Shown here piece after piece: positions 46,591 to 57,970 of a DNA stretch of 64,000 nucleotides. Numbering within the stretch: position 1 is the stretch's first letter; every line of letters begins with the position of its first letter. Under the pieces are notes generated by a model. That model made no database searches. It was not told where the DNA came from and saw only the letters and a program-made list of their open reading frames with translations. The position numbers and the translations under genes were made by a program. The stretch is from Aphrophora alni (Eukaryota; Arthropoda; Insecta; Hemiptera; Aphrophoridae). The stretch spans positions 150,809,830 to 150,873,829 of the forward strand of contig OY740765.1 in NCBI GenBank assembly GCA_963513935.1, in the 5' to 3' direction.

Positions 46591-48324
46591 GTAAATAAGT
46601 ATAATGATATTTTATAAATAATATACAGTCATGAAAATATCAGTACTACCAACTTCTCAAACAAGGGTTTAAATAGATTTCCTTTAAAAAGATCAATAGC
46701 GGATACATTATTATAATTTTTTTATTTTAAAAATTAAATCAACTTCTGTTATAGAATCCCACAATGTGTAATCTTTCAATAAAAGGGGGAAGTACTTTTG
46801 CTAACTAATTGCCACACGTTGGTGCGCCAATTGAAATATTTCAATAAAAAAATAAAATGTATATATATTTATAAAAGTACAAAAAATTTGGAATAATTAA
46901 TAAAAGAATAAAATTAAACTGTGTATTTAATGTTATTGTGCACCAGATAATGCTCATTGCCAATTTTGAATTTAATTATAAAATTTAATTTACGTTCTCT
47001 CGAGGTCAAAGGTTCTTTTTAAGATGTACTTTGCAATAGGTGGTGTTAAGAGATTCAAAATCTTGTTCTGCTGAAATTGTACACAAAATATTTATTAAAA
47101 TAATATTTCATATTACAAAAAATCAGAAACATAAATGATCATATATTCTACACTAAAACATTAGTTCAAATCTTTTATATAAGTCAACTTCTTTATATTG
47201 AAATTAAAAAAGTTACTTTTTTTATATATCTTACTTTACGTTATAATGTTGCAACAAAATGAATTTAAATTATTTAAAGAGAGATATTCTGTGTCTCAAA
47301 AGGAGACTTATTTATATAAAAAAAATTAATTATTTTGAATTCATCTTGAAAAATATAAAAACACAAATACATCTAATAAAAATCATAATCTATTCATAAT
47401 ACACATAGTTAAAATGATAAATTGTTTATGATGTCTATACCACAACATCTAGTATATAAAAAAAAAAAAATCGTAGAAATGAATCCTTGTGCTCTGTGAT
47501 TCCATGAATTTCTCCAAACAGCAGATCCTCCAGTGCTCGCGCAGGCTCCAACTTTTGATACATTACGACATGAAAATCCCTTATAAAGATTTGAATAAAT
47601 GTTCATTATATATTAAAACAGTTCTGCATTGTTCATTTAGAAAATCATAGAAAACTTGGAAGTAACACTTCTCTAATTATTCTGAACAAAACATTTTTAT
47701 GTTGACTCACACAATACGTCTTAATTATTGCAAAAGTTCTCTGTCCACTCTTATTAATGTCCGAACACAAAAGTACATGTCTTTATATATTTCAATACAC
47801 AGTTCTACACTCAAACACATGTTTAAATTTTACTTTTCATTGTTCTACCAAAACCTCAACCACATCACAATACGTCTTACCTGGTTGAACGTTCTTGGCT
47901 AACTCTACTCTTTCTCTCCCCTGTCAAACCTAAGCGTCTATTTACAGATCTACTAACACAGCATATTTTAATTAATTAAGTTCATACACGCACTTATATA
48001 AAAATATGCCAAAATATTGATTATAAATTCATTCTAAACCTATTTATATTACAATATTATCTTCTTGGATGTTTTTAGTTAGAAATTTACAGCTTTTCAA
48101 TTAATTTACAGCGTTTCCCACAAGCTCTAACAACCAATCAAAATCTTTGACCTATTTGTGCTTGGTCCAATCACATGTCTTCATTAAAACTGTACAATAT
48201 TCAAATATTTCATATATTACAAATGTGATACCATAATTGATATTGCATAAGTGAACAAAAGTTTCCATACAAATTATTAATTTAGTTTTAAGCCATTTAC
48301 AACAAATGAAACTAGATTTTCACC

Positions 48325-48565
48325 ATAGAGAACTAACTATAGTGAGTACGGTCTTAGCAATCTCGAGATTTCCAGCTGGATCCATATCTTTTTTCATGTA
48401 GTTTTGGGTTAGCCTATCAGGTCTGTCAACTAATTCTTATTAATTTTCGACCCTGATGTTATTAGACTAGTCTAGTGCTAGGGGTATTTTATGTTCTTAT
48501 CTTTTTTTTTTTTTTTATGAGATGAAGACCGAGAGGTTTTTTGCCTTTAAACAACAAGGGGGGAA
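48325..48565 (+). repeat. Dispersed repeat R1, single copy
   Basis: ATAGTGAGTACGGTCTTAGC, AGCTGGATCCATATC, CATGTAGTTTTGGGTTAG, CTAGTGCTAGGGG and the tail GCCTTTAAACAACAAGG match the other R1 copies, in the same orientation. Confidence 0.8.
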
Positions 48566-49051
48566 AATACCAGAACTTATGCTGAAAGCTAAATCATTAA
48601 TATATTTAAAAATAAAAAGGGTCCTAAAATTATAAACATACACCATGATGTGTACACACTCTTTTAATGTCTGAATAAACCATTCTTACCTTGTCAACGT
48701 ATCAACTTATTCAGTATGCAGTATGCTTGAAAATCGCAGTGCTGTAGTGAAAAATGTTATAAATAGAATTAGTCTACTTCAGCTACAACTAGCAAACTTG
48801 TTGGCATATATAAAATTGTCATAGAGATCTCTAGATATATAAATCGCAAGGTCTCTGTCTGTTTTTAAGCTTATAACTTATGAACCACTGTTCTAATAAT
48901 CAGTGATGAGATATATTTTTCACTTACAAATATTGTATATAATTTAAATGCTAAAGTAAAACATATTATATATGTAAGAAAGGACTAATTATTATTGTTA
49001 TGTAGTTTCTTTTATATAATTGTTGGTTATTAAAAACAACAGTGCCATTAA

Positions 49052-49797
49052 CCCTCACCCGGTTTGCTGCTCGCAGCGAGCAGATGAATTTGCTCTAAGC
49101 GACTGAAAATCACTTTTTTTCAATTTTACACTATTCAAAATTATCGTATAACGCAATTATTTTTATATCGTTTTAAAGCTAATGCTCCTTAAATTCATAT
49201 ACATACAACAAAAAGTTCATAAAAATTAACAATTTGTATTACACAAGATCAAGTTTTGTGGCAAACTGATATTCAAATTATGGCATCCATTCATCTAATT
49301 TTCCCAAGCCGATATAACTGTCTAACAACTTTAGAGTAATACTATTTTATAGTATTTTTCTTCTTCTTTCTAACTGTTTCTTCCAAATTATTCTAACTGT
49401 TATAGTTTTGGATCTATACAATTAAAGTCAAACCAAGAATTTTGTATGCTTTCTTCATCTAAAATATAACTTTTTTTAAATTTAATGGTTACCCTAGTAA
49501 AACACATGCTATCGTAATAAACAATATACTGTTGAAATCATTATCTTCGAAGCTTTCAAATTCATTCAACAGGTTGTGCCAAATGCAAAACTAGAAATTA
49601 TAAAAATTCGATGAAGTTGTTCTATTTTTCTGTTAGAGAGAGCGAGCCATGCACAGCAACTGATTATATAAGGAAATATTATATATTTCTTCTAAATGTT
49701 AATACTTAGCCAAATACAATAGCCAAATACATTATGTTAATATAATGAATAGTTGACAACATTTATTAGATTTTTTCAACTTCTTTAGAACTATGTA
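49052..49797 (+). mobile_element. piggyBac-like left end, interrupted by Tigger element
   Basis: TTAA at 49048-49051 is followed by CCCTCACCCGG and, at 49067-49083, the palindrome CTGCTCGCAGCGAGCAG. A second palindrome, TTCACCGCGAGTCGGTGAA at about 51111-51129, beyond the Tigger insertion, may belong to the right side. A right-hand terminal repeat was not found, so this call is tentative. Confidence 0.4.
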
Positions 49798-50059
49798 CAG
49801 TACAACCTCGTTTATCCGGACTAATTGGGACCGGAAGTGATCCGGTTAATCAAAAATCCGGATAATCCAAAATTATAAAAAGATAAATAAAACAAAATAT
49901 AAAATGATAACTTACCATTTATAAGTCATGAAAAAACACAATATTTACACAGACATTCAATTTACACAATACACGAAATTACACAATGTACTGTAAATGA
50001 TGAAAAACATTTATTTACACACCTGAAATATTTACACATGCTTTTAATTTACACAGGGT

Positions 50060-50200
50060 TTAGTTGTTATTTACAAAAAAGTCATTTATCTTCCTCTGTT
50101 TTAATTTGGTGTTACGTTTCAATGCGGCCCTGTCTATACGATTCAATGCGTCTAACTTTTGGGCCATTGTAAGCACATTACATTTTCGTTTCGTCGCCAT
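50060..50200 (-). pseudogene. Tigger transposase deletion derivative (46 aa)
   Basis: On the minus strand MATKRKCNVLTMAQKLDALN matches the N-terminal CENP-B/psq-type helix of pogo-like transposases. After about 23 residues it changes to AALKRNTKLKQRKINDFF, which looks like the extreme C-terminus of such proteins. The DNA-binding and DDE domains in between have been removed by an in-frame internal deletion. The start codon is preceded by a plausible leader. The 46-residue product cannot be an active transposase. Confidence 0.78.
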
Positions 50201-50632
50201 TTCCACACACAAACGCTAACACACGGATATAAATAAATAGCAGTAACAACGCCCACCTCTAAATACTATGCCGATTCTCATTCACGTCCTCGATACTCCC
50301 GACTGGCGGCACCACTTTAAGATGTGACAAAATGTTCACATTTACTGATTTACACCCTTGAGTCTTAGCAACCGGACAACAATAAAGTTGTAAAAATCAC
50401 ATGATGGTTTATGATGCGTTGTAAACATGCACCTGGTTTGTATTTATTTCACACTGTCATGCCGCATCGGGGTAGGGGGATGGTGATGCAGAGGTCATTG
50501 CTCCTCCACTTTCTCTTCCCAGTGCATCAACAACCCGCCCTAATACCTTGAAGCGACACTGTAGTGTTGAGGAAATCACGTTTTTATCAACATTAATGTA
50601 ATAGCAGATATTTCTTGTTGAAACTCCATATT

Positions 50633-50764
50633 CAAGGATAAAATAAAGCAAAAGCTTAAAGTTTCAAAATAGGCCTATTATAAATATTATTTAAAATATT
50701 ATTCAAAATACAGTAATTATTAAAGTATTTTGAAACTTTAAGCTTTTGCTTTATTTTATCCTTG
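50633..50764. repeat. Perfect 39 bp inverted repeat inside the Tigger element
   Basis: The arms at 50633-50671 and 50726-50764 are exact reverse complements separated by 54 bp of AT-rich sequence. The left arm lies at the start of a 64-codon minus-strand frame (50457-50651) that is otherwise unassigned. Confidence 0.95.
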
Positions 50765-51299
50765 ATTAAATTTTTTAATTTTTGTTCCGGATCGATCCGG
50801 ATAATCCAGACATCCGGTTGAATGAGGTCCGGATAAACGAGGTAGTACTGTATTCGAAATTCTTATATATGTGATAGTTTTTGAAGTGATAACTTATATA
50901 GGCCCGTTGGGCACTTTCTGGGATGGGAATAAAACGGCAAACTCACGTCACGGTCACTGCCTACCACAAGAGCAGCATAATCATAAGTGTATACCTATAT
51001 ATGTTCTACAACGGAAATTCGTTGTATGGGATTTTATTTTGGTCAAAAAATAAAAAATCAAAATCTAATCCTAATACAAGGTTTGGCTAATTTGTAAGCG
51101 ACTTTGCTGTTCACCGCGAGTCGGTGAAACTGACCCATGACCAGGTCTAAAGTCAACTTTCGCCTACCCGTTATGACAGTAAAATCGTATGTCGGTAGAT
51201 TTTGAATAAAATATCTGTATTTGATGAATTTTGAAAATATGAAATAATACTGTTATAGGATGTGTTATTGTAGTACAAGTTGTACGCAATACAGATCAG

Positions 51300-53640
51300 T
51301 TACGGTTGTTTCATAATAATTAACACACGCTGCAATAAATTTGAATGAAGAATCAGAAAATTTTCAAAATTAGTCAAAAATAAAAAATCTTAATATTCTT
51401 TAGAATAAAAACTAATTCTAAGAATAAAATATTCTTGGTAAAATTTTGAAAAAAGTGATACATAAAAAGTTGGGTAAAATGGTAAAAAGAATAAATTGTA
51501 TAAAACAGAAAGAAAAGTAAATTTTAATAAAGGGTTGTAAAGAAGTATTTTATAAGACAAAGGTTTACAAATAAATAAAGAAAAAATTTAAAAATTAATT
51601 AAAAATAAAAGGTTATAGTTTTCACACTTTTTGGGGACCGGGATAGAGTAAATAAGTTAAGATTTGGTAAACCTGGTTAGATTTGAGTATTTAACAAAAT
51701 ATGTGAATCTCAGGGTAATCAGTATATATTAAACCCCCAAATGAAGAGGTGTGAATACAGGTGTCAAAAACCCAGGATCTAGGAGGAGCAGAAGATCGGC
51801 GCAGCGGCTGTTAAAGTTGTTACACAAGAAGAACAATATAGTGAAGTTTCAGAACTGTGAAGTGAAAGGTGTGAGAATTCAAAATCGTAAATCACACAAA
51901 ACATTACGTAACGAATTGCAGGTGAACGGGCGGGCCGATAATCACCACGCGAACTTCTCGTGAAAGCTCAGATCAAGACCTACAAGATGCTAGTGTTTAA
52001 AACACGAAAAAGTCATAAGTTAACCCAATAAATTGAAAAATAAGAAAAACAATAACCAAATGTCTAGTTACAAGTTGGAAGATGTAGAAGCTGAAACGTC
52101 ATGACTTCGTGATGTCGGAATGGGCGGAGTTAGTGTTACCAACTAGTCTGCGACTAGATAGAAAAGAATAATTAATAGAAATTAATTAAAATAAAGGAAT
52201 TTAAAGACTCGGACCATAGTATACCAACCACAAATAAACAAATATAATAATAGAAGATGAAATTTACCAAAAAACTTCATGGAAAAGGTGAAAAAAGGAA
52301 ATATCACATTATCCCTGTGAGGGAAATAAGTTGGTACGAGAATATCGTATTTTTTGGCTATAAATATAGCTGTCGGCGACTCAGTCGCTCTCTCCTAAAA
52401 AATCGAGTTTTAAGTACTACGGGGTGGCTATGCCCGAGCGCGCTCTATTCTTCAAAATTAATTAAACAGTATAAAGTGTTACTATGCCCAAAGTTATGGT
52501 GCACAAATTTTCCAAAAAGTCTAAAATGAGTCAAAATTAATTTCAATAAAATAAAATCATATGATAGGAAGTGATAAGTAAAATGGCAAGTTAAGTAGTT
52601 TACTGCGAGTTCCAAAAAAGTGGTAAAAAGTTGCATCCAGTGTTAGCCAGATCAACACGTTGCCAGAACTTCGCATTAACTCCATGGATCTGTAAATCAT
52701 TTTCTACAACCAGCGGTCACCAAGACAACAACATCTTCTCTTATCCAGGAACCAGGATCATCCGATCATCAGTCAAGTTATCCCTTTTATTTGCAAGGCA
52801 AAATTGGCCGATCATTAACTTAAATTCAACTGATTTTCCTGGGATATAGATTTAAGATGTTTAATAAAATTTTGTAAATTGATAAAATTAATTGTGGATA
52901 TTTTTCTTTTAAAATAATATTAAATTAAATAAATTAGACCTGAACGACTAATTAAATTATCAAACTGGGTAATTAGTGTTCAGGAATTAAATAGAGGAAG
53001 TGTTAAAAATAAATTCTTGAAATATAACTTTCCTCAAGAGTAATCTGCCAATCTGCAACCTAGTTAAAGTAATTTATAAAATAGTAAAGTGTAATGTAAA
53101 ATGTTTTCTTTTTTAATGTAAAATTAATTGATAAGTGTTATCAATTTTTGTTTGATTAATAATTTAATTGTTTCAAATATTTGAGAAGTTTAAATTTGAT
53201 TTAATTAAAAGCAGATTGAATAAATTCTTTCATTCTTGTTAATATTAACACTTATGTGTTGTTTAATTTAGATAATCCACACCACTTGTATTAGATTAGA
53301 AATTAAAGGGAATCGAGATAAAATATATTGTGTGACAGAGGTATTCTTCAGAACACACTCCTTGGGGATTAGTAAAGTAAAATTAAAGTCGTGCTTTCCC
53401 TGAGAATAGTAAAGTAAATTTAGTACTGGAAGTAATTGAATAAATAGGGGGGTACCAACGATTTAGGGGTTAATCAATCCAGGCCAGATAAAAAAAGAAG
53501 CCAAAACTTCCAGTGGGTTGATTAATTCGTTCTCTATCTCTCGGGAACGAATCCTGGATAAAAAATTCCAGGGTTTGAGACTTGTGCGTTTATTAAAGAA
53601 ACTAGGGGAAACGTACAGTCTGACTCAAAGAAAAGAACTT
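51300..53640 (+). mobile_element. A-rich block with LTR-like promoter, possible retroelement
   Basis: The + strand is A-rich for over 2 kb. At 52358 TATAAATA is followed 24 bp later by an initiator-like CTCAGTC, and the region around it is locally GC-richer (52370-52440). A Ser/Pro/Thr codon-rich stretch at 52630-52850 then gives way to A-rich leader. Composition and layout resemble the inverted block at 34.3-37.7 kb. No pol domain or paired terminal repeats were seen. Confidence 0.35.
52358..52384 (+). promoter_or_regulatory. Candidate retroelement promoter (TATA plus TCAGT initiator)
   Basis: TATAAATA at 52358-52365 and TCAGT at 52380-52384. Arthropod retrotransposon promoters often use a TCAGT initiator. 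The spacing of about 24 bp is slightly short of the usual 30. Confidence 0.4.
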
Positions 53641-53702
53641 GAGTTTTTTCGTTGTAGTTCATATGCGATGGTATGTTGAACATAATAATAACATGTTTTT
53701 TT

Positions 53703-54298
53703 CATACGTTTGTGTTATATAGCACTGCGCATACGTTTGGGTATATAGCATTGCACATACGTCTGTGTTGTATAGTACTGTGCATACATTTAGGCTGTAT
53801 AGCATTGCGCACACATTTGTGTTGTATAGTACTGCGCATACGTTTGGGCTGTATAGCACTGCAACATACTTTTGGGCTGTATAGCATTGCGCATATATCT
53901 GTGTTGTATAGTACTGCGCAAACGTATGGGCTGTATAGCACTACGAATAAGTTTGGGGTGTATAATAGTGTGCATATGTTTGTGTTGTATAGCACTGCAC
54001 ATACATTTAGGCTGTATAGCACTACGAATACGTTTGGGCTATATAGCACTGCGTATATGTTTGGGTTTTATAACACTGCACATACGTTTGGTCTGTATAG
54101 CATTGCGCATACGTTTGTGTTGTATAGTACTGCGCATACGTTTGGGCTATATAGTACTGTGTATACATTTGGGCTGTATAGCATAGCACATATGTTTGTG
54201 TTGTTTAGCACTATGCATACATTTGGACTATATAGCACTGCACATACATTTGGGCTGTATAGCATTGCACATACGTTTGGGCTGTATAGCATTATACG
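53703..54298. repeat. Minisatellite, about 22 copies of a 27 bp unit
   Basis: The unit is close to CATACGTTTGGGCTGTATAG followed by CACTGCG, with single-base variants and a few 26 or 28 bp units. Because 27 is divisible by three, it keeps several frames open on both strands (a 250-codon + frame and minus frames of 66-115 codons). These look like proteins of repeated Cys/Ile/Leu or Tyr/Ser units but are by-products of the repeat. Confidence 0.96.
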
Positions 54299-54301
54299 TA
54301 A

Positions 54302-54751
54302 GTGTTTACAACAATTAGTGAAGTTTTGTTCGATTTTATTTGCAACAAAACAGGAATATCTTTTTTTTCAATCAATTGTCAAAGCATCATTGCACTCACA
54401 TTCGATCTCAATGACAGTATTTTGAAAAAATCAAACGTAATTATTCTTTCGGAAACACATATGAAAGATGGAGAGATCATAGATATTCCGGATTTCTATT
54501 GCGTTACAAAGTATATACGACCTGGGGTTTCTGCCGGTGGAGTAGCAATTTATCTTAATGCAGATGATATTGCGAATATAGTAACCTCACATATGGATAT
54601 TCATTCAAACAAATCAGCTGGCCTTGGAGTGTTCCAGTCGAAAATCAGAGAAATTTGTTTAAGTAGATGTGTAACAGAAACTGGACAGGTTATCATAATT
54701 ATTGCTGTTTATATTTCTACAGGCAACAATATTCAGATCATTAAATTTTAA
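54302..54751 (+). pseudogene. Endonuclease/exonuclease/phosphatase-type fragment of a mobile element
   Basis: The frame reads GISFFSINCQSI near the start, then LKKSNVIILSETHMKDG, IDIPDFYCVTKYIRPGVSAG, GVAIYLN and VIIIIAVYIS, ending with a stop at 54749. APE-type endonucleases of non-LTR elements and of Helentron-type Helitrons have (W/F)NxxSI, xIIxLSETH, (Y/F)xxxxxxRxxxxGGVxIY and VxxVYxxP. The C-terminal catalytic GDFN and SDH motifs are absent, so the fragment is truncated. Its 5' side is fused to the minisatellite. Confidence 0.72.
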
Positions 54752-54778
54752 TCATAACATAAAATAATAACAATATGT

Positions 54779-55009
54779 TTAATGGTATACTTGTTGCAAA
54801 GTTTTTTTGAAGCATGTCCCCCGGTATTGTTCAAAAGATATTGGAAATACTGACCAGCCATAGAATTTATCACTTCCAATTTGTGGTCCTACGCACACCA
54901 GTTTTTTTTTTAGATATATACATTCTACGAAGTCGTGACCAAAATTAACTAGAGCTGTTTGTAATGTCCTGTCTTTAGCTAATTGTGAAAAACGAAGACA
55001 TACTTTCAT
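54779..55009 (-). CDS. Unrecognised 76-codon open frame, possible transposon exon
   Basis: It starts MKVCLRFSQLAKDRTLQTAL, then FGHDFVECIYLKKKLVCVG and GWSVFPISFEQYRGTCF. The composition is protein-like (Trp, Cys, Gly, charged residues) and better than nearby AT-driven frames. No family is recognised. It lies 30 bp after the endonuclease-like fragment on the opposite strand. Confidence 0.3.
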   Translation of the reverse strand: MKVCLRFSQLAKDRTLQTALVNFGHDFVECIYLKKKLVCVGPQIGSDKFYGWSVFPISFEQYRGTCFKKTLQQVYH

Positions 55010-55419
55010 ATTTTATCAGCTGTTTTATTCCATTGAAAAGATGACATTCATTTCTACATAAATAATACAAAGCAATATGTTATAGGCCTATTTTAAGGCA
55101 AGCTTATAACTGTAAATCTCGTTGCATTGACAAGTTTTACGTCTTGTCTCGAGTGTTGAATTGCATGCATTCACTGGGTATTAGGCCTGTTTCAAGCATG
55201 GCTATTTCTGTTTATGTGAACTTATTTGTTATGTAAGAGTGATTTTTTTAATTATAATTTGTTTATACAAATTATAATATATGTGTGTTTGTTTCTAGAG
55301 TTTATTTATTTGAGTTAATTTAAGGTTTTTCAATGATTTTATTTCAGGTTTACCTAGTACAAAGTTCTAGGTTATGTCAAATTGGGCCTTACTTTCTTCG
55401 GAAATTTCCACTCTGTCTA

Positions 55420-56090
55420 ATAAAAATTGTATAAATTGATTTTCTTTTTACCAAATATTATCCACATCTATATTACAAAACTTTTGTGTCTTGAAAATTT
55501 TTTAAATAAATTGTTGTACTATAAATATACACTTTTATGTAGAATTTTTGCCTATGTCATTGCACGATTTTTGATTCTTGACATAATAACTCCAAAATTT
55601 GTACAGCTAAACTTTTTGGAATTACATACATAAAATCTACATTAATTTTGAGTAAAATGATAATAAATAGTTGTGATTTAAATAATGTTACTATTTTTAG
55701 TGATTTTTTTTCAAAATAGGTCTAACATTTCAGCTATTTTAGACTTTTTACATAAACAATTTTTTCCCTAATATAAATTTTAGAAATTGATTTTTTTTAC
55801 TAACTTATATTCACAACTACATTAGAAAATTTTAATGTGTAGTGTTTTCTGTAGAATTTTCACTTCATTTTTTCACATTTTTGATTCCTGACATACTTAC
55901 TCCAAACCCGTAATGTGTAACATTTTTTTCTTTACGCAGATAAGTTCTATGCACTTTCCTGGGGAAAAAAATGAAAAAGATGTCTTATAAGTTGGGTTTT
56001 GAATAAAATTACTATTTTTTATGACTTTTTTACAAAGTGATTAAAAAAAGGTGAAAAATGGCAGTATTTATAGTAGGCGGTTGGAGGGTT
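55420..56090 (-). mobile_element. piggyBac-like family C, left-end fragment in inverted orientation
   Basis: CATTTTTGATTCCTGACATA and ACTTACTCCAAA near 55875 are the inverse of GGAGTAAGTATGTTAGATGT at 44468. A second related block, TTTTTGATTCTTGACATAAT, occurs at 55570. The expected CCC-type end and TTAA on the right (near 56085) are degenerate. Confidence 0.55.
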
Positions 56091-57561
56091 TTGGTTATTA
56101 ATATACAGGAAAGGTTTGCTCTTTATTATTCAGATGAGCATTAAGGTTAGTAGTATATTAGTAATAACATTTAATTCCACTTTTGAAGTAATAGGAAATA
56201 TATTACAGTGGAACTTTTTTAATTCAATGTTAAAGGGACAACAAATAAATTTGAATTATCCAAAAATTTTAACCAGAAAAGTTAGAGGTTCAGGTAAAAA
56301 AAACTTAACAAAGTACAATTTTACCACAATATAAATTTATTTTCCAGTCTATCATATGAAATCATCATATTTAAATGTTTTTCAATTCAATATTAATTTT
56401 TTTCTTCTTAAATTACAGCAAATTCCTCAGGTTTATCTGGAACAAGTGGTCAACTTAATGAGATTTTTGTCCCACACTTGTTTAAACCATTTAAGCATGC
56501 ATTCGTCAACATCAAGATTTTGCAGTCCTCTTGCTCTTTTTTTTAATCCTTTCTACTTTTGTTTTTTAAATACGTAGATAACATATTCAGTGATATTCTA
56601 AAATCTTTCACTATCTGTAATTTATTTGTAACGCCTTTTCCATTTCATGGATAGTGGTAACTTTTCCCACTAAAGTTAAAGGTTTGTACATTCATTATTT
56701 CGATTTAGACATGGGGAGAAACAGTTTAACAAAAAGTGAAACACCAACTCACAACATTAACTTGTAAAAAGAGGCGACTGTCAACAACAATGTAGTAAAT
56801 CAATTGACAGGTCCTTGTGAGGGATAAAGGGATTCGACAATACAGTACAGCCTAGATACGTACACGCCTATAGAGGTGTACTCGTCGACTCCAAATAACT
56901 GTGGAGGGGCGAGAATGCAATGGATGTGCTTCTATTTTTTCATTTCTGTCCATTCCATAATAGAGGCAATTTAAAGTAGAGGTGATTGTTGAACAATGTT
57001 ACTCTGGCTATATATAATGTTACGGGGTGATTTTCATAATTTTCTTAAGGAACTTTGTTGGTTTTAACTTCAATTATCCAACAAATGTTTGATTTACATA
57101 CGATTTTTCCCCAATATGTATGTAGTAATGTCAAGGGAGCATGGTAAAAGTTTGAATTAGGCAGATTCTACTGTATCAATAATTGGAAACTTTATTAAAT
57201 TGTATTTTTGTGATTCTCAAAAGTAGAAAGTTCAGATTTTTGGCACATTCAAATACTTTTTAAAAATTTTGTTTATACATATTGTCAGTGACAAAGTTGG
57301 TATAATATTTAATGTTAATTGGAATTTAAAACAATTTTGAAATTGGTACAATAGTTTCAAAATTTAAACAATTTTGCTGCTGAAAAGTAGGAAATCTAGC
57401 TTTACACTTTTTCTTAAAATTTCTATTGACAACTATGTATAGTTAGTGATAAAATTGGTATATTTTAAGTGCTAATGGGAACTGAAAGTCATTTGAGGTT
57501 TCAAAATTAGAGCTGGTTTTAGGTTGATATCTGCCATATTTTAATTTGAGTGATCTTACGC

Positions 57562-57702
57562 ATGTCGAACAAAGGTATTGGCGTTAATCTGCGGAGGCCA
57601 TACTTCTCATGTGCACAAGTGGTATGTTCAATTGAGAGTTCTAGTAGAAATCTCCACCTACTCGCGCCTGGTGATAAAACTGAAAAATTTATTAGAGGCC
57701 TT
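57562..57702 (+). pseudogene. Helitron helicase C-terminal fragment
   Basis: The frame reads GIGVNLRRPYFSCAQVVCSI then ESSSRNLHLLAPGDKTEKFI. The end of the Helitron Pif1-like helicase has V(G)(L/V)xLxxPxFSHGQLYVAxSRVxSxxxLxxLAPxGK, so the conserved SHGQ is changed to SCAQ and SRV to SIE. The rest of Rep/Hel is not present. It sits about 270 bp before the NCAPD3 exon at 57971. Confidence 0.75.
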
Positions 57703-57970
57703 CAGATAAAAAGATGTTTCTCTATATTTTCTTTTCTCTGCACCTACCTATTGTAATTTGTAAATGTTAAAACTTAAAATCATACATTTGATTCTACTAT
57801 AGGTTATCCTGAACTTCTCACATTAAATGATCCAAATTGTTTATTCCATCCAGGCAATTTTTGGATAAGCGCACACAGTCCGATTTCGATGTAGGTGGAA
57901 CCACGAGCAAAGCTAGTTGTCTGTATGATTATATTTCTATTTTATTAATGAAAATAAATTGTCGTTATAG

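Larger units (their letters stand above)
49798..50850 (-). mobile_element. Tigger/pogo-type element, internally deleted (1.05 kb)
   Basis: The inverted ends are CAGTACAACCTCGTTTATCC and, reversed, CAGTACTACCTCGTTTATCC, extending to CCGGA with one mismatch in 23. TA occurs on both sides (49796-49797 and 50851-50852). Extra CCGGAT motifs lie just inside each end (near 49840-49862 and 50786-50832). The orientation follows the transposase start at 50200 on the minus strand. Confidence 0.92.
30896..57970 (+). other. Giant intron, 27 kb
   Basis: The intron runs from GTAAGT at 30896 to GTCGTTATAG at 57970. Joining the flanking exons directly gives VVVSQ/MVKKNTIQ, as expected from the conserved ISQVQKRN-like segment, so no exon need be missing. 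It holds most of the mobile elements listed below and one exon-like segment at 40408. Stretches with nothing recognised are 30910-31360, 39910-40400, 40790-41890, 43510-44290, 46600-48310, 48600-49040 and 56100-57540. Confidence 0.8.

Noticed and set aside
47409..47606. 65-codon minus-strand frame with a Gly/Ala/Ser patch
   Set aside because: Short, no family match, and the GC-richer core is under 100 bp.
53673..54425. 250-codon + strand frame of repeated Cys/Ile/Leu units
   Set aside because: It is produced by the 27 bp minisatellite, whose length is a multiple of three. Minus frames in the same place are equally open.
56850..56930. GC-richer patch considered as a tRNA or SINE head
   Set aside because: No cloverleaf or A/B box pair could be drawn by eye.
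30896..57970. Idea that two host genes meet in this interval
   Set aside because: The exons at 30666-30895 and 57971-58108 join in phase at a point internal to the conserved CAP-D3 sequence, so they belong to one gene.
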